Of a stretch of DNA of 64,000 nucleotides, positions 25,330 through 33,442 are shown one piece after another. How positions within the stretch are numbered: position 1 is the stretch's first letter; each line of letters begins with the position of its first letter. The notes beneath the pieces were generated by a model. That model was not told the origin of the DNA. It made no database searches and saw only the letters and a program-made list of their open reading frames with translations. Position numbers and translations under genes: made by a program. This DNA comes from Dorea phocaeensis (GTDB lineage Bacteria > Bacillota > Clostridia > Lachnospirales > Lachnospiraceae), in NCBI RefSeq assembly GCF_900240315.1, contig NZ_OEPZ01000002.1, positions 558,001-622,000 on the forward strand, given 5' to 3'.

Positions 25330-26379
25330 TCATACCCGGATTACCCGGTGTCCTGCCGCCTTCAAAAGTCGGTTCATAATTGCGCTTCCAATTCCTTCTC
25401 CTGCAAACGCCTCGCTGAAAATATAATTGACCTCATCGTCATCAAATTCTCTTAAAATTCCATATAAATGACTAGCGATCGTCCGCTCATCCTCACGGGT
25501 TCCGATACTTTTAATATCTCCTGCCTGATACCTGTCAACCGTCTCTTTGGTTCCAATAATTCCAACCTGAAATCCTTCCCGGATCTTCTCAGCAGCCATT
25601 CTGTTAATCTCCGCAACTACAGCTTCCGTACTGCCTTCCACCACAGTCAGATCCGCCTTAGGTGCATAATGACGGTACTTCATTCCCGGCGCTTTCGGAG
25701 CCAGCTTACTGTCGGAAGAGATCAAAGTCTTGTCCACGTCCACATCTCCGATCAGCTCTTCTAACATTTCCCTTGTCACTGCTCCCGGACGCAGAATCAT
25801 CGGAGGAAACACGGTCATATCCAAAATCGTAGACTCCACTCCGATTTTGGAATCTCCGCCATCAATAATCATCTCAATTCTTCCATCCAAATCTTCTTTC
25901 ACATGGCTTGCTTTCGTCGGACTTGGACGCCCGGATGTGTTTGCACTCGGCGCTGCAATATAACCTCCGCCGGCACGAATCAGAGCCCTTGCCACGTCGT
26001 GATCCGGCATTCGCACAGCAACCGTTTCAAGTCCTCCTGTCGTTCCGTAAGGCACCCTGTCATTCTTTTCGAAAATCATAGTCAGGGGCCCCGGCCAATA
26101 AGCTTCTGCAATCTTCTTTGTACAAGACGGAATTGATGCTGTAATCCCATCTAACGCTTCCAAGTCTGCGACATGAACAATCAGCGGATTGTCAGACGGC
26201 CGTCCTTTTGCTTCATAAATCTTCTTTGCTGCCTCCTCATTCAGCGCATCTGCACCCAGTCCATACACCGTCTCTGTCGGAAATGCCACCAAACCGCCTT
26301 CTTTCAGAATTTTACCTGCTTCCTCAATAATATCTGTATTTATCTGGTTTTTATTTATTTTTTCTACTTTTGTTTTCAT
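25330..26379 (-). CDS. L-threonylcarbamoyladenylate synthase (TsaC/Sua5)
   Basis: Makes threonylcarbamoyl-AMP for the t6A37 modification of ANN-decoding tRNAs. The N-terminal YrdC domain (about residues 14-210) shows GGLVAFPTETVYGLGADA, KGRPSDNPLIVHV and APSANTSGRPSPT; the extra C-terminal Sua5 domain (about 245-349) ends with MNRLLKAAGHRVIRV. The 349-residue length is that of the Sua5 type. No ribosome site is seen before ATG 26379; instead a -35/-10 pair lies so close that the mRNA could start at or near the ATG. The upstream amidase gene ends 20 bases away. Confidence 0.93.
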   Translation of the reverse strand: MKTKVEKINKNQINTDIIEEAGKILKEGGLVAFPTETVYGLGADALNEEAAKKIYEAKGRPSDNPLIVHVADLEALDGITASIPSCTKKIAEAYWPGPLTMIFEKNDRVPYGTTGGLETVAVRMPDHDVARALIRAGGGYIAAPSANTSGRPSPTKASHVKEDLDGRIEMIIDGGDSKIGVESTILDMTVFPPMILRPGAVTREMLEELIGDVDVDKTLISSDSKLAPKAPGMKYRHYAPKADLTVVEGSTEAVVAEINRMAAEKIREGFQVGIIGTKETVDRYQAGDIKSIGTREDERTIASHLYGILREFDDDEVNYIFSEAFAGEGIGSAIMNRLLKAAGHRVIRV

Positions 26380-26386
26380 GCGTTAT

Positions 26387-26415
26387 ATTATACTACACTC
26401 TATTCATTCAGACAA
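26387..26415 (-). promoter_or_regulatory. Candidate promoter for a leaderless tsaC mRNA
   Basis: On the minus strand TTGTCT (about 26410-26415) and TATAAT (26387-26392) are 17 bases apart, and only 7 bases lie between the -10 box and the ATG of tsaC. A transcript from here would begin at about the start codon. Confidence 0.4.
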
Positions 26416-27125
26416 GTTAGGATTCCTTTCGCCACTGCTTTTGCTAGTTCTTTCTGATAAGCAGAATCCGTAAGCCTTTTTGCTTCCTCAGGATTACTTA
26501 AAAATCCACATTCTACAATGACAACCGGAACTTCCGTCTTTTTTAACAGATAATAAGAATCTGCTGCTTTCTTTTCCCTGGTTCCACTCTCCTCTACCGT
26601 TAATAATGCCTGCTTTAGGATTTCTGCTGCCCGCTCCGCTTCTTTAGAATGCGAATAGTAAAACACCTGCGCTCCCTTTACCGCCGGATCCTGATAACTA
26701 TTTTGATGAATGCTGACCGTAAGAGCCGGCATTGCGTCATTAATCAGTTTCACCCGCGCTTTCATATCCTGTACTTTTCTATTGTGATCCGAGTCCCCTG
26801 CGAGATCCTGATCCTTATCCCGTGTCATAATCACACGAACCCCTTCGTTTTCCAGCAACTTTTTCGTTTTCATTGCAATCTGTAAATTAACATCCTTCTC
26901 CTTAACAGAATTAGCGCCAACCTTTCCCGGATCATTTCCTCCATGCCCCGGATCCAGTACCACCGTCTTTCCTTCTCCCCGACGTGTCATCTTCTTCTCT
27001 GCCTTTTGTCCATCCGTCTGCTCCGCAATAACCGCTGATGAAGAGACCTGCTTTTCAAGATTTTTCCCAAAAACTAACAGGCCTGCAAGGAGCAGGAGCA
27101 AAATAAGAAGCTCTGCCTTTTTCAT
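26400..27125 (-). CDS. N-acetylmuramoyl-L-alanine amidase (Amidase_3, CwlD-like)
   Basis: Zinc amidase that cuts the bond between MurNAc and the stem peptide. The N-terminal membrane anchor is KKAELLILLLLLAGLLVFG. The catalytic domain shows VVLDPGHGGNDPG (first zinc His), the conserved region LTVSIHQNSY (second zinc His) and VVIVECGFLSNPEEAKRL (catalytic Glu). Length of 241 is that of CwlD, which makes muramic lactam in the spore cortex. ATG 27125 follows GGAAGGGG; earlier codons lack a site. Sporulation role is likely but inferred from size and anchor. Confidence 0.88.
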   Translation of the reverse strand: MKKAELLILLLLLAGLLVFGKNLEKQVSSSAVIAEQTDGQKAEKKMTRRGEGKTVVLDPGHGGNDPGKVGANSVKEKDVNLQIAMKTKKLLENEGVRVIMTRDKDQDLAGDSDHNRKVQDMKARVKLINDAMPALTVSIHQNSYQDPAVKGAQVFYYSHSKEAERAAEILKQALLTVEESGTREKKAADSYYLLKKTEVPVVIVECGFLSNPEEAKRLTDSAYQKELAKAVAKGILTCLNE

Positions 27126-27210
27126 GGAACAACACCCCTTCCTAATTTTTGTTTTGTCTCCACTTCCCCTATCCACATACTCCGATTAACACCAGTAAAA
27201 GAAAGATATG

Positions 27211-27256
27211 AAAAGCTCCGGACAGTCTAATATATGACTGTCCGGAGCCTTTTATG
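27211..27256. terminator. Bidirectional terminator after the GH18 gene
   Basis: A 13-base stem GCTCCGGACAGTC (27215-27227)/GACTGTCCGGAGC (27236-27248) with an 8-base loop and AAAA/TTTT flanks. Confidence 0.87.
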
Positions 27257-27276
27257 GACGTTATTTTGTTCATTCC

Positions 27277-29364
27277 CTAATTTACATATTTTTGGATCAG
27301 GTTCCAAATATCACTGCTCTCCTGCCCCAGCGCCCACGCTGCTGTTCCGGCAAGCTGGTGATCTTTCATAAGCTGAAGCTTCGGTTCAATCGACTGTGCA
27401 TCCTCTAGCCAAATCTTATAAGTCTCGTTCTCAACCGTCCAAACCGCGTAATTCTGCTGCGCTTCTTCATCCCAGGTTGTCTCTACACCCGCCTGAGCAA
27501 TTCGTTCGCTTGCACTTGTCATTCCAAGCGCTTCACTCTCCACTTTCATTGGATACTCTGCATCTTCTGTTCCTGCCTGATTGTTCAGTTCCTCCTGTGT
27601 CTTAGGAATCTCCTTCCACAATCTGGTAAAGAATGGAATACCGCTGATCACCTTTTCAGCCGGGACCTCTTTTAATGTTTCTTCAATTCCTTCTTTTACA
27701 AAGTTGTAAGAAGATACCGGTCCTGCTTCTTTCGAGCCTGCAAAATGCTCATCATATCCCATAATAATTACATAATCTGCAACAATTCCCTGCTCCTTAC
27801 GGTCATACTGCATGTTATATCCCTTCGGAACATAGTTGTCTACAGAAAGGATAATTCCATTCTGTCTGCATCTGACAGACAATTCTCGGATAAACTCGAT
27901 ATAATGCTCTCCGCATTCTTCTGAAATCTTCTCAAAATCGACATTAATTCCAGCAATGCCTACTCGGAGCGCTTCTGCAATCAACTGATTAATCAAATTC
28001 TCCCGGCTCGATGTGTGACTCAAAAGCTCATAAGATTCCTCATAAGAGTTAATTCCTCCGTCAAAATCTCGAATCGCTGCCCACACTTCAATTCCAGCCT
28101 GTTTTGCATAATTTACATAATCTGCTGAAGCAATGGATTCCAGACCGCCTTTTACATCCGCTACATGGAACCATGTCGGCACAATGGTCGTCAGACCTTT
28201 ACTCTGTGCGATCATCTGCAGCACGCCTGCATTTGCATCCTCATTCGTCACATTATGCCATGCCATATTAATGGTATAATCCTTCGATATATTGGTATAT
28301 TCCGGCTCCTTGAACTCCCGCTGAATCATCTTTTTCTCTTCTTTTTTCAGAGTGCTGTTTTTGACATACCCGATAAATCCATCTTTGGTTCGTACCTTTT
28401 TCCAGTTTTGTTCGCTCTCAACGATTGTAACTTCGTCCTTTTTCTTCAGTTCCGTTAAAATCGGGCTCTTAACTCCACCCTGGTAACGAACCTGCGTGTC
28501 TTTCTTTATCTCTGCAGTGGTAATATCATCCCAATCCGTGACTATCGCCACACGACTTGGATTTTCGTATACTTCATATTCAATATCCGTATACTGCTGA
28601 ATAAAATCAAGTGCAATATATGCTGTACTTCCTTCGGTTTTTAAAATGACGTAGTCTTCCGACTTTTTCTCTTTTGAAATATTGTAATCTTTGCTGCCCA
28701 CTTCCACAGACACCATATCCTTCGGAAGCATGTACAACAATACGTTCTCGTTAGGATCCCAATAGAATCGGCTGTTGATATACTTGCGTACAACGTCATA
28801 CTGGACATAAGCCTTTCCATCTGAAATCATACCATGCGGCTCTACCACCTGATTGTCTACTGTTAACGCCAATTGGTTTTCATTTTCTATTCCATAATAT
28901 TTGTTCAAATCATATTTTTCTTTTGACGGACTATATCTTTTCCACAAAAATGCTCCTATGACTGCAGCGATAATCAATAGAATCAAGAGGGCGATCTTAA
29001 GTCCCAGATTTCTCTTTCTTTTTCGTTTGGACTGCGGCTTTCTTCCAGCCTTTTTCTGTCGCACTACAGGGGAAGTGGTTTCTTCCGGCATACGACGCTT
29101 TGTCTCTGCCCCGCTCATCCTTCCATCTGAAATTTTGCGGCGTCTTTCCGGAACATTCTGCCTATTCTGCACAGTTTCACGCTCACGGCTTCCCATTTTT
29201 CTGCCGCTTCTTACACCTGCGCCCTGATCAGAAATCCGCCTTCTAGCTCCTGGCTGCGGCGCCTGGTTGCGTCCCTCTGCCGATCCTCTATTCTTAATCC
29301 CCGGTCGGTTTTCGCTTCTCGATCGATCCGAAGTTGTGCGGCGTCTTAAATCTTTTTCTTCCAT
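27277..29364 (-). CDS. Membrane-anchored GH18-family protein with SH3 domain
   Basis: A 695-residue protein with four parts: a very basic cytoplasmic N-terminus (about residues 1-119, many Arg/Lys/Gln), one membrane span (about 120-142, LGLKIALLILLIIAAVIGAF), a stalk and SH3b-like region (about 160-345; the SH3b part ends GFIGYVKNSTLKK), and a GH18 barrel (about 360-690). The barrel motif is IAGINVDFEKISEECGEHY (key DFE, near residue 470), with VDNYVPKGYNMQYDR and YDEHFAGSKEAG nearby. GH18 enzymes of this form, such as SleL/YaaH, act on spore or cell-wall glycans. Only part of the DxxDxDxE motif is kept (INVDFE), so the exact activity is open. Confidence 0.82.
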   Translation of the reverse strand: MEEKDLRRRTTSDRSRSENRPGIKNRGSAEGRNQAPQPGARRRISDQGAGVRSGRKMGSRERETVQNRQNVPERRRKISDGRMSGAETKRRMPEETTSPVVRQKKAGRKPQSKRKRKRNLGLKIALLILLIIAAVIGAFLWKRYSPSKEKYDLNKYYGIENENQLALTVDNQVVEPHGMISDGKAYVQYDVVRKYINSRFYWDPNENVLLYMLPKDMVSVEVGSKDYNISKEKKSEDYVILKTEGSTAYIALDFIQQYTDIEYEVYENPSRVAIVTDWDDITTAEIKKDTQVRYQGGVKSPILTELKKKDEVTIVESEQNWKKVRTKDGFIGYVKNSTLKKEEKKMIQREFKEPEYTNISKDYTINMAWHNVTNEDANAGVLQMIAQSKGLTTIVPTWFHVADVKGGLESIASADYVNYAKQAGIEVWAAIRDFDGGINSYEESYELLSHTSSRENLINQLIAEALRVGIAGINVDFEKISEECGEHYIEFIRELSVRCRQNGIILSVDNYVPKGYNMQYDRKEQGIVADYVIIMGYDEHFAGSKEAGPVSSYNFVKEGIEETLKEVPAEKVISGIPFFTRLWKEIPKTQEELNNQAGTEDAEYPMKVESEALGMTSASERIAQAGVETTWDEEAQQNYAVWTVENETYKIWLEDAQSIEPKLQLMKDHQLAGTAAWALGQESSDIWNLIQKYVN

Positions 29365-29469
29365 GCTGCACCTCCTGTCAGATCATATTATATCAAATGC
29401 TTCTGCACACGTCATTATATATTTCGACATTTTCTTGATTTTACAGGGTGTTTGTATTCCTTATTATTT

Positions 29470-29691
29470 TTAAGTTTTACTTACTTTTACACCGTCGAAC
29501 CACAGCTCCATAATATCCCCATTTTCATTCAGCACATAATCCCTCATATAAGCAGTATCCTCGCTCATTATATGAGCCTGAACAATCTGCATTGGGCTTG
29601 CAGGCAACCGGTCAATACCAAGATTCACCTTTTTCCTTTCGTATCCCGCCAGCTCCTGAAACATCCGTTCCATATCCGACGTATTGCCCAT
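29470..29691 (-). CDS. Conserved small protein, function unknown
   Basis: A 73-residue acidic protein, MGNTSDMERMFQELAGYERKK at the start, followed by IDRLPASPMQIVQAHIMSED and ending with LWFDGVKVSKT. I recognise no family. GGAGGAGAAAA directly before ATG 29691 fixes the start, although the frame runs 45 codons further upstream. It is soluble, with a predicted N-terminal helix. It is alone between the GH18 gene and a long gene-free stretch. Confidence 0.6.
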   Translation of the reverse strand: MGNTSDMERMFQELAGYERKKVNLGIDRLPASPMQIVQAHIMSEDTAYMRDYVLNENGDIMELWFDGVKVSKT

Positions 29692-30194
29692 TTTTCTCCT
29701 CCCTCCCAACCGACAGATAACTACGGCTGCACTCTTGCAGATACAGGAAGGAAATGTGCTGTGATACGATAAAATCTGTACCTGCTTACAGCTTTTTGGT
29801 ATAGAAGATAGTCCCGGTATATACACATATTACAAGGTTTCCAGTTACATATTTAACAGCTTATGACTGTCTCGTTACTCTTTTTTCATCTCAGTGTTTG
29901 TTGATAATTTCGCCAGAATCGGCGATTTTTGATTAGCAGTTCTGATTTGTACTGATAGATTATAGATTTAGATTCTATTTTGAGAAACGTATTTTTAGAA
30001 AAAATTTTTTATTCTTCCCTCCTTTATTTTAAGAACGTAGTTATCAGGGAAGACTATCTTCTAGTAACGTTAATTATAGCCAATCATATATTGGGATGCA
30101 AGCACTTTTTTATTTTAGCTTTTTTATTTTATCATAATTTTACTACCCATCATGTAATTGCTGTGATATACTGAGTTGGAAGGAAGTGATGTAT
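29692..30194. other. Gene-free interval upstream of mecA
   Basis: This A/T-rich 503-base region contains no open frame with a ribosome site. A small stem TCGCC/GGCGA lies near 29910-29927. An extended -10 (TGA TATACT, about 30165-30173) can serve mecA. I see no riboswitch or repeat that I can name. Confidence 0.5.
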
Positions 30195-30932
30195 ATGAAG
30201 ATTGAAAAACTCAATGACAATCAGATCCGCTGTACTTTGACACACGCCGATCTTGCTGAACGCCAGCTGAAATTGAGCGAACTTGCTTATGGAACCGAGA
30301 AAGCAAAGTCACTTTTCCACGATATGATGCAACAGGCAGCTTTTGAATTTGGATTTGAAGCAGAGGATATTCCTCTGATGATCGAAGCGATTCCTGCTTC
30401 CTCCGATTCAATTGTACTGATAATTACTAAAGTCGAGGATCCTGAGGAACTCGATACCAGATTTTCCAAGTTCGCCCCGTCACCGGGCAACGAACCGGAT
30501 TTTCTAAAAAAAGATATTCCGGTAAAACTGGATGGAGCAGACGGCCTAATGGAACTGCTCGACAAAGTAAAGGAAAAATTTGACGCACCGAATCAGGAAC
30601 AGGAGCCAAAGAAAAAACTTTCTCCAAAAGCTCCGGCACCTTCTCTTCGGTTGTTTTCATTTACCACTATGGATCATGTCCTTTTGGCAGCGCGTCTGCT
30701 TAACGGCATGTATTCCGGTTCCAACACACTGTACAAAGATCCCGCCGAAGATATGTATCTTCTGGCACTGACACAGTCAGACCTCTCCACCGGAGAATTT
30801 AATCGGATCTGCAATATGTTGTCGGAATATGGCGCATTGGAAAAGTCTTCTGGCTCTGTTCTTGCCTTTTTGGAAGAACACTGCGAGAAACTCGTTGCCG
30901 CGGATGCAGTAAAACAGCTTGCTGCTATCTAA
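30195..30932 (+). CDS. mecA: Adaptor protein MecA
   Basis: Adaptor that brings substrates to the ClpC unfoldase; in Bacillus it targets ComK and others. The N-terminal domain starts MKIEKLNDNQIRCTLTHADLAER, the family signature, followed by AFEFGFEAEDIPLMIEAIP. A charged linker (about residues 125-150, KEKFDAPNQEQEPKKKLSPK) leads to the C-terminal domain LRLFSFTTMDHVLLAARLLNG with LSEYGALEKSSGSVLAFLEEH. AGGAAG at 8 bases supports ATG 30195; in-frame GTG 30186 and ATG 30189 are also possible. Length of 245 is usual for clostridia. Confidence 0.92.
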   Translation: MKIEKLNDNQIRCTLTHADLAERQLKLSELAYGTEKAKSLFHDMMQQAAFEFGFEAEDIPLMIEAIPASSDSIVLIITKVEDPEELDTRFSKFAPSPGNEPDFLKKDIPVKLDGADGLMELLDKVKEKFDAPNQEQEPKKKLSPKAPAPSLRLFSFTTMDHVLLAARLLNGMYSGSNTLYKDPAEDMYLLALTQSDLSTGEFNRICNMLSEYGALEKSSGSVLAFLEEHCEKLVAADAVKQLAAI

Positions 30933-30967
30933 GAATAGTGAAGCTTCAGCAAAACAAAATTCAAAAC

Positions 30968-31018
30968 CCAAAACGGCTGTAACCTTTGGATAAATCTCCA
31001 TGGTTACAGCCGTTTTTA
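30968..31018. terminator. Terminator after mecA
   Basis: A 15-base stem AAAACGGCTGTAACC (30970-30984)/GGTTACAGCCGTTTT (31002-31016) and a T-run, strong in both directions; the DUF1858 gene on the other strand ends 40 bases away. Confidence 0.9.
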
Positions 31019-31057
31019 GTTATGCGGACTATTCCCGCATATAATATTCTCTAATAA

Positions 31058-31258
31058 TTAAGCATTCAAAGCTGCGTTGATCTTCTCAACTAACAGATCT
31101 GCATCTATCGCATGTACCATTGCTGCCTCTTCCAATGTTTCCATCTGTGCGGAAGGGCATCCCAGACAGTGCATTCCGATCTCCATAAGAATTGGAGCTA
31201 CTTCCGGATGTGTATTTACTAACTCACCGATTGTTGTATTTTTGGTAATCTGTGCCAT
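31058..31258 (-). CDS. DUF1858 (redox disulfide-type) small protein
   Basis: A 66-residue protein [20 protein letters not shown], then [22 protein letters not shown]. This is the DUF1858 fold of the hybrid-cluster-associated redox disulfide type; the CLGC pair (near residues 31-34) is the redox-active or metal-binding site. Two ATGs are adjacent; that at 31258 is 7 bases from GGAGG. Function is not established; these small proteins are common in anaerobes. Its upstream region carries a cluster of DnaA boxes. Confidence 0.87.
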   Translation of the reverse strand: MAQITKNTTIGELVNTHPEVAPILMEIGMHCLGCPSAQMETLEEAAMVHAIDADLLVEKINAALNA

Positions 31259-31470
31259 CATGACACCTCCTTCTTTTCTTCAGTATTTCCATTATAATCG
31301 CTTTTTATCATTGTGTAAACATTTTCACACAATTTATTCAATAAATTTGACTTCTCAAATGTCAATGTATTTTTCGCTTTTTTTCGACAAAACTATATTT
31401 TTATTATAACTTCACAAAACGTTCGTTCTTTTTTTACCCTTGAATAATCCCCCGATTTCCACCTCTTTTA

Positions 31471-31550
31471 TGTGGATAATGTGGATAAATTTTGAAAAGT
31501 AACGTTTTTTCCACCTTTTTCCGCCTTTTCAATGTGGAAAACTTGGATAA
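31471..31550. promoter_or_regulatory. DnaA-box cluster
   Basis: Two perfect DnaA boxes TGTGGATAA abut head to tail at 31471-31479 and 31480-31488, followed by TGTGGAAAA (31533-31541, one mismatch) and CTTGGATAA (31542-31550, two mismatches), again abutting. An A/T-rich segment follows. The chromosomal origin is expected beyond the right edge, so this may be a DnaA titration or control site, or DnaA regulation of the DUF1858 gene. Confidence 0.6.
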
Positions 31551-31671
31551 GTTCTAATTTTACTTTTTTACATTTTTTTACAAATTTGTACATTTTGTAC
31601 ACCCATCCGACAAACTTTTTTCACCTGGCAAAAAGGTTCATCAGATATTTTCCCTTATGGTATGACATTAG

Positions 31672-31736
31672 AAAAGGACTATTATAAAATGAGATTCCGA
31701 AAATCTTTGAATTTCTCATTCTATAAAAGTCCTTTT
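31672..31736. terminator. Long hairpin, terminator of the NlpC/P60 gene
   Basis: A 23-base imperfect stem (31672-31694 with 31714-31736, two mismatches) ending in AAAAGG/CCTTTT. It lies 20 bases after the NlpC/P60 stop on the minus strand. Confidence 0.75.
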
Positions 31737-31755
31737 ATCTGCAAATCGTACTTTC

Positions 31756-32658
31756 TTAAATCAATCTTCTTATCGTAATAATGTTCGTGTAAGTGGCAGG
31801 AAGAATTCCGATTCCACGCGCGCTGTTAATTGCATTTACAATCTGTCCGTTCCCCATATAGATTCCAACATGTCCATCATAGAGAATCAGATCTCCGGCA
31901 ATCGCCTGCTCATAGCTTACAGGTGTCCCCACCTGCTCCATATCCCATGTAGTACGGGGCAGACTGATGCCAAACTGTGCAAATACTGATTGGACAAATC
32001 CCGAACAATCCGCTCCGTTCGTTAAGCTTGTCCCTCCCCACACATAGGGATTCCCGATAAACTGACACGCATAATCTACAATTGCCTGTCCTGTTGCTGC
32101 TTTCGCCTGTGCCTCTTCCTGCAATTTTCTGGCAGCTTCTTCTGCCTCTGCCTGAAGGCGAGCTGCTTCCTCCTCTTTGGATTCCGCATACACAAAGGCT
32201 TCTTCCGGCGCCGCGGACTCAGAATTCTGAACCATTTCCCGGGCTTTCTGCTCTGCGTTATTTCCTATTATTATATAATCAGAATACACATAACCGCTTA
32301 CGGATCCCGACTGAACTTTCGTCCACTCTCCCACGGGACCGAGAATATTAGCTGCATTATCCGGGTATAATTTTCCTACCCACTCACTATCCGTCGTTGG
32401 TTCACTTCTTATATATAGAAACGACTGGACATTGGCAAACGCCATATCTAAATACTCACCCTTTTCTGACGGCACCAGGTAATTCTCAACTTGAATCTCT
32501 TTTTCAGACAAGTAGCAATCACTTAGCACCTCTTCAATTCCAACCCGCGGCATCATATAGTCTTCCGCGGGATCGGAAGCCTCTGCTACAGCTGGAAATG
32601 CTACAATAGATCCTGTAAGTGTAACCAGGAACAATCCTTTTTTAAGAATAGAATCCAT
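31756..32658 (-). CDS. Secreted SH3b-NlpC/P60 peptidoglycan hydrolase
   Basis: A 300-residue secreted protein: signal peptide (about residues 1-27, KKGLFLVTLTGSIVAFPAVAEA), an SH3b domain (about 75-130, AFANVQSFLYIRSEPTTDSEWVGKLY), a Glu/Ala-rich coiled coil (about 155-190), and an NlpC/P60 domain (about 195-300). The catalytic Cys is in GADCSGFVQSVFAQFGISLP, the His in GHVGIYMGNG. It probably cuts D-Glu/meso-DAP bonds in stem peptides. AAAGGAGGGAG precedes the ATG. It stands alone. Confidence 0.93.
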   Translation of the reverse strand: MDSILKKGLFLVTLTGSIVAFPAVAEASDPAEDYMMPRVGIEEVLSDCYLSEKEIQVENYLVPSEKGEYLDMAFANVQSFLYIRSEPTTDSEWVGKLYPDNAANILGPVGEWTKVQSGSVSGYVYSDYIIIGNNAEQKAREMVQNSESAAPEEAFVYAESKEEEAARLQAEAEEAARKLQEEAQAKAATGQAIVDYACQFIGNPYVWGGTSLTNGADCSGFVQSVFAQFGISLPRTTWDMEQVGTPVSYEQAIAGDLILYDGHVGIYMGNGQIVNAINSARGIGILPATYTNIITIRRLI

Positions 32659-32861
32659 AAACTCCCTCCTTTATGTTTTCTTATCTTTTGTAAATATTAC
32701 AGAATTGTTACACGCGTTACGTTAACCATTATACCACCTATTCTCTCTATGTCAACTGTATTTTCAATGCTTTTCATCGTCATTTCCGTCTATATTCCAA
32801 CAGGAAAATACATATTTTTCCAATCTAATTGTTACAAATTGTTACATTTTAAAATTAATCA
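32659..32861. other. Intergenic stretch between the NlpC/P60 and perR genes
   Basis: A/T-rich divergent region with several TGTTAC repeats near 32705-32720 and 32830-32850. No gene is seen; it should carry the promoter of the NlpC/P60 gene on the minus strand. Confidence 0.4.
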
Positions 32862-32890
32862 TTGACAAATGTCTTCTTCTGCCGTAAACT
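32862..32890 (+). promoter_or_regulatory. perR promoter
   Basis: TTGACA at 32862-32867 and TAAACT at 32885-32890 with a 17-base spacer, 40 bases before the GTG start of perR. Confidence 0.75.
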
Positions 32891-32892
32891 GA

Positions 32893-32919
32893 TTTCAATA
32901 ACAATTATTGTTATTGAAA
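32893..32919. promoter_or_regulatory. Perfect 13-1-13 palindrome, probable PerR operator
   Basis: TTTCAATAACAAT at 32893-32905 and its exact reverse complement at 32907-32919, with one central base. The core TAACAAT-T-ATTGTTA has the 7-1-7 form of Fur-family operators (Per box TTATAATnATTATAA). It lies 3 bases after the -10 box and overlaps the ribosome site, so PerR likely represses itself. Confidence 0.8.
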
Positions 32920-32930
32920 GGAGGCTTGCG

Positions 32931-33344
32931 GTGGCAACTTTAAAATATAGCAGACAGCGAGAATCTATCAAAGAATATCTGTCAAAAACACGTTCACATC
33001 CAACGGCCGACAGCGTATATCTTCATGTAAAGGAAGAATTTCCAAATATCAGTCTTGGCACTGTATACCGTAACTTAAATCTTTTAGCAGATATCGGCGA
33101 GGCTGTCAAAATAGCAACCCCTGATGGCGGGGATCGTTTCGACGGCAGGACAGAACCTCACTACCATGTGGTATGCACTTCCTGCGGAAATGTATTTGAT
33201 CTTGAACTGGATCCTCAATATATGGAAGCTGTTAATCAGACAGCTAATCAATACTTTGATGGAACCATTGACAATCACACAAGTTTATTCTACGGAACCT
33301 GCAGTGAATGTCTGAAGAAAAATTCTTCAAAAGATTTAAAATAA
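32931..33344 (+). CDS. perR: PerR-type Fur-family peroxide-sensing regulator
   Basis: A metal-dependent repressor. The N-terminal winged helix (about residues 1-70) includes SRQRESIKEYL and ISLGTVYRNLNLLADIGE. Residues equal to the five regulatory metal ligands of Bacillus PerR are present: H32, D71, H77, H79 and D90, the last replacing what is not Asp in Fur. The structural zinc site is CTSC (82-85) and CSEC near the end. The start is a GTG at 32931, 7 bases after AAAGGAGG; the frame's earlier codons run through the promoter. It lies just upstream of the first rubrerythrin gene, which fits a role in oxidative-stress control. Confidence 0.9.
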   Translation: MATLKYSRQRESIKEYLSKTRSHPTADSVYLHVKEEFPNISLGTVYRNLNLLADIGEAVKIATPDGGDRFDGRTEPHYHVVCTSCGNVFDLELDPQYMEAVNQTANQYFDGTIDNHTSLFYGTCSECLKKNSSKDLK

Positions 33345-33347
33345 CAA

Positions 33348-33376
33348 TTGACAGTTAGCGGAAAATATGTTAACTT
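33348..33376 (+). promoter_or_regulatory. Promoter of the first rubrerythrin gene
   Basis: TTGACA at 33348-33353 and TAACTT at 33371-33376 with a 17-base spacer; it begins 3 bases after the perR stop. Confidence 0.75.
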
Positions 33377-33403
33377 AATATTAGTAACAATTACTAGTAT
33401 TAA
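33375..33403. promoter_or_regulatory. Near-palindrome over the rubrerythrin promoter, probable PerR operator
   Basis: A 29-base palindrome with 12 of 14 pairs, core TAGTAACAATTACTA. It overlaps the end of the -10 box. It shares the form and the AACAATTA core with the palindrome over perR. Confidence 0.7.
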
Positions 33404-33442
33404 AAATAAGAAAAATTTAAATAAGAAAAGGAGACAATTATT

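Larger units (their letters stand above)
31262..31755. other. A/T-rich gene-free interval with DnaA boxes
   Basis: 494 bases without a gene. It contains a DnaA-box cluster (31471-31550), an A/T-rich segment with repeated TAC and TTGTAC motifs (31558-31602), and a long hairpin (31672-31736) downstream of the NlpC/P60 gene. The upstream part (31262-31440) probably holds the DUF1858 promoter, but I cannot place it securely. Confidence 0.6.

Noticed and set aside
29827-30180. Possible riboswitch or small RNA in the gene-free region before mecA
   Set aside because: Only short weak stems; no conserved element that I can recognise, so not called.
31471-31600. Considered as the chromosomal oriC itself
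   Set aside because: No dnaA or dnaN next to it; parAB, rsmG, mnmG, mnmE, jag and yidC at the right end place oriC beyond the window. Kept as a DnaA-box cluster only.
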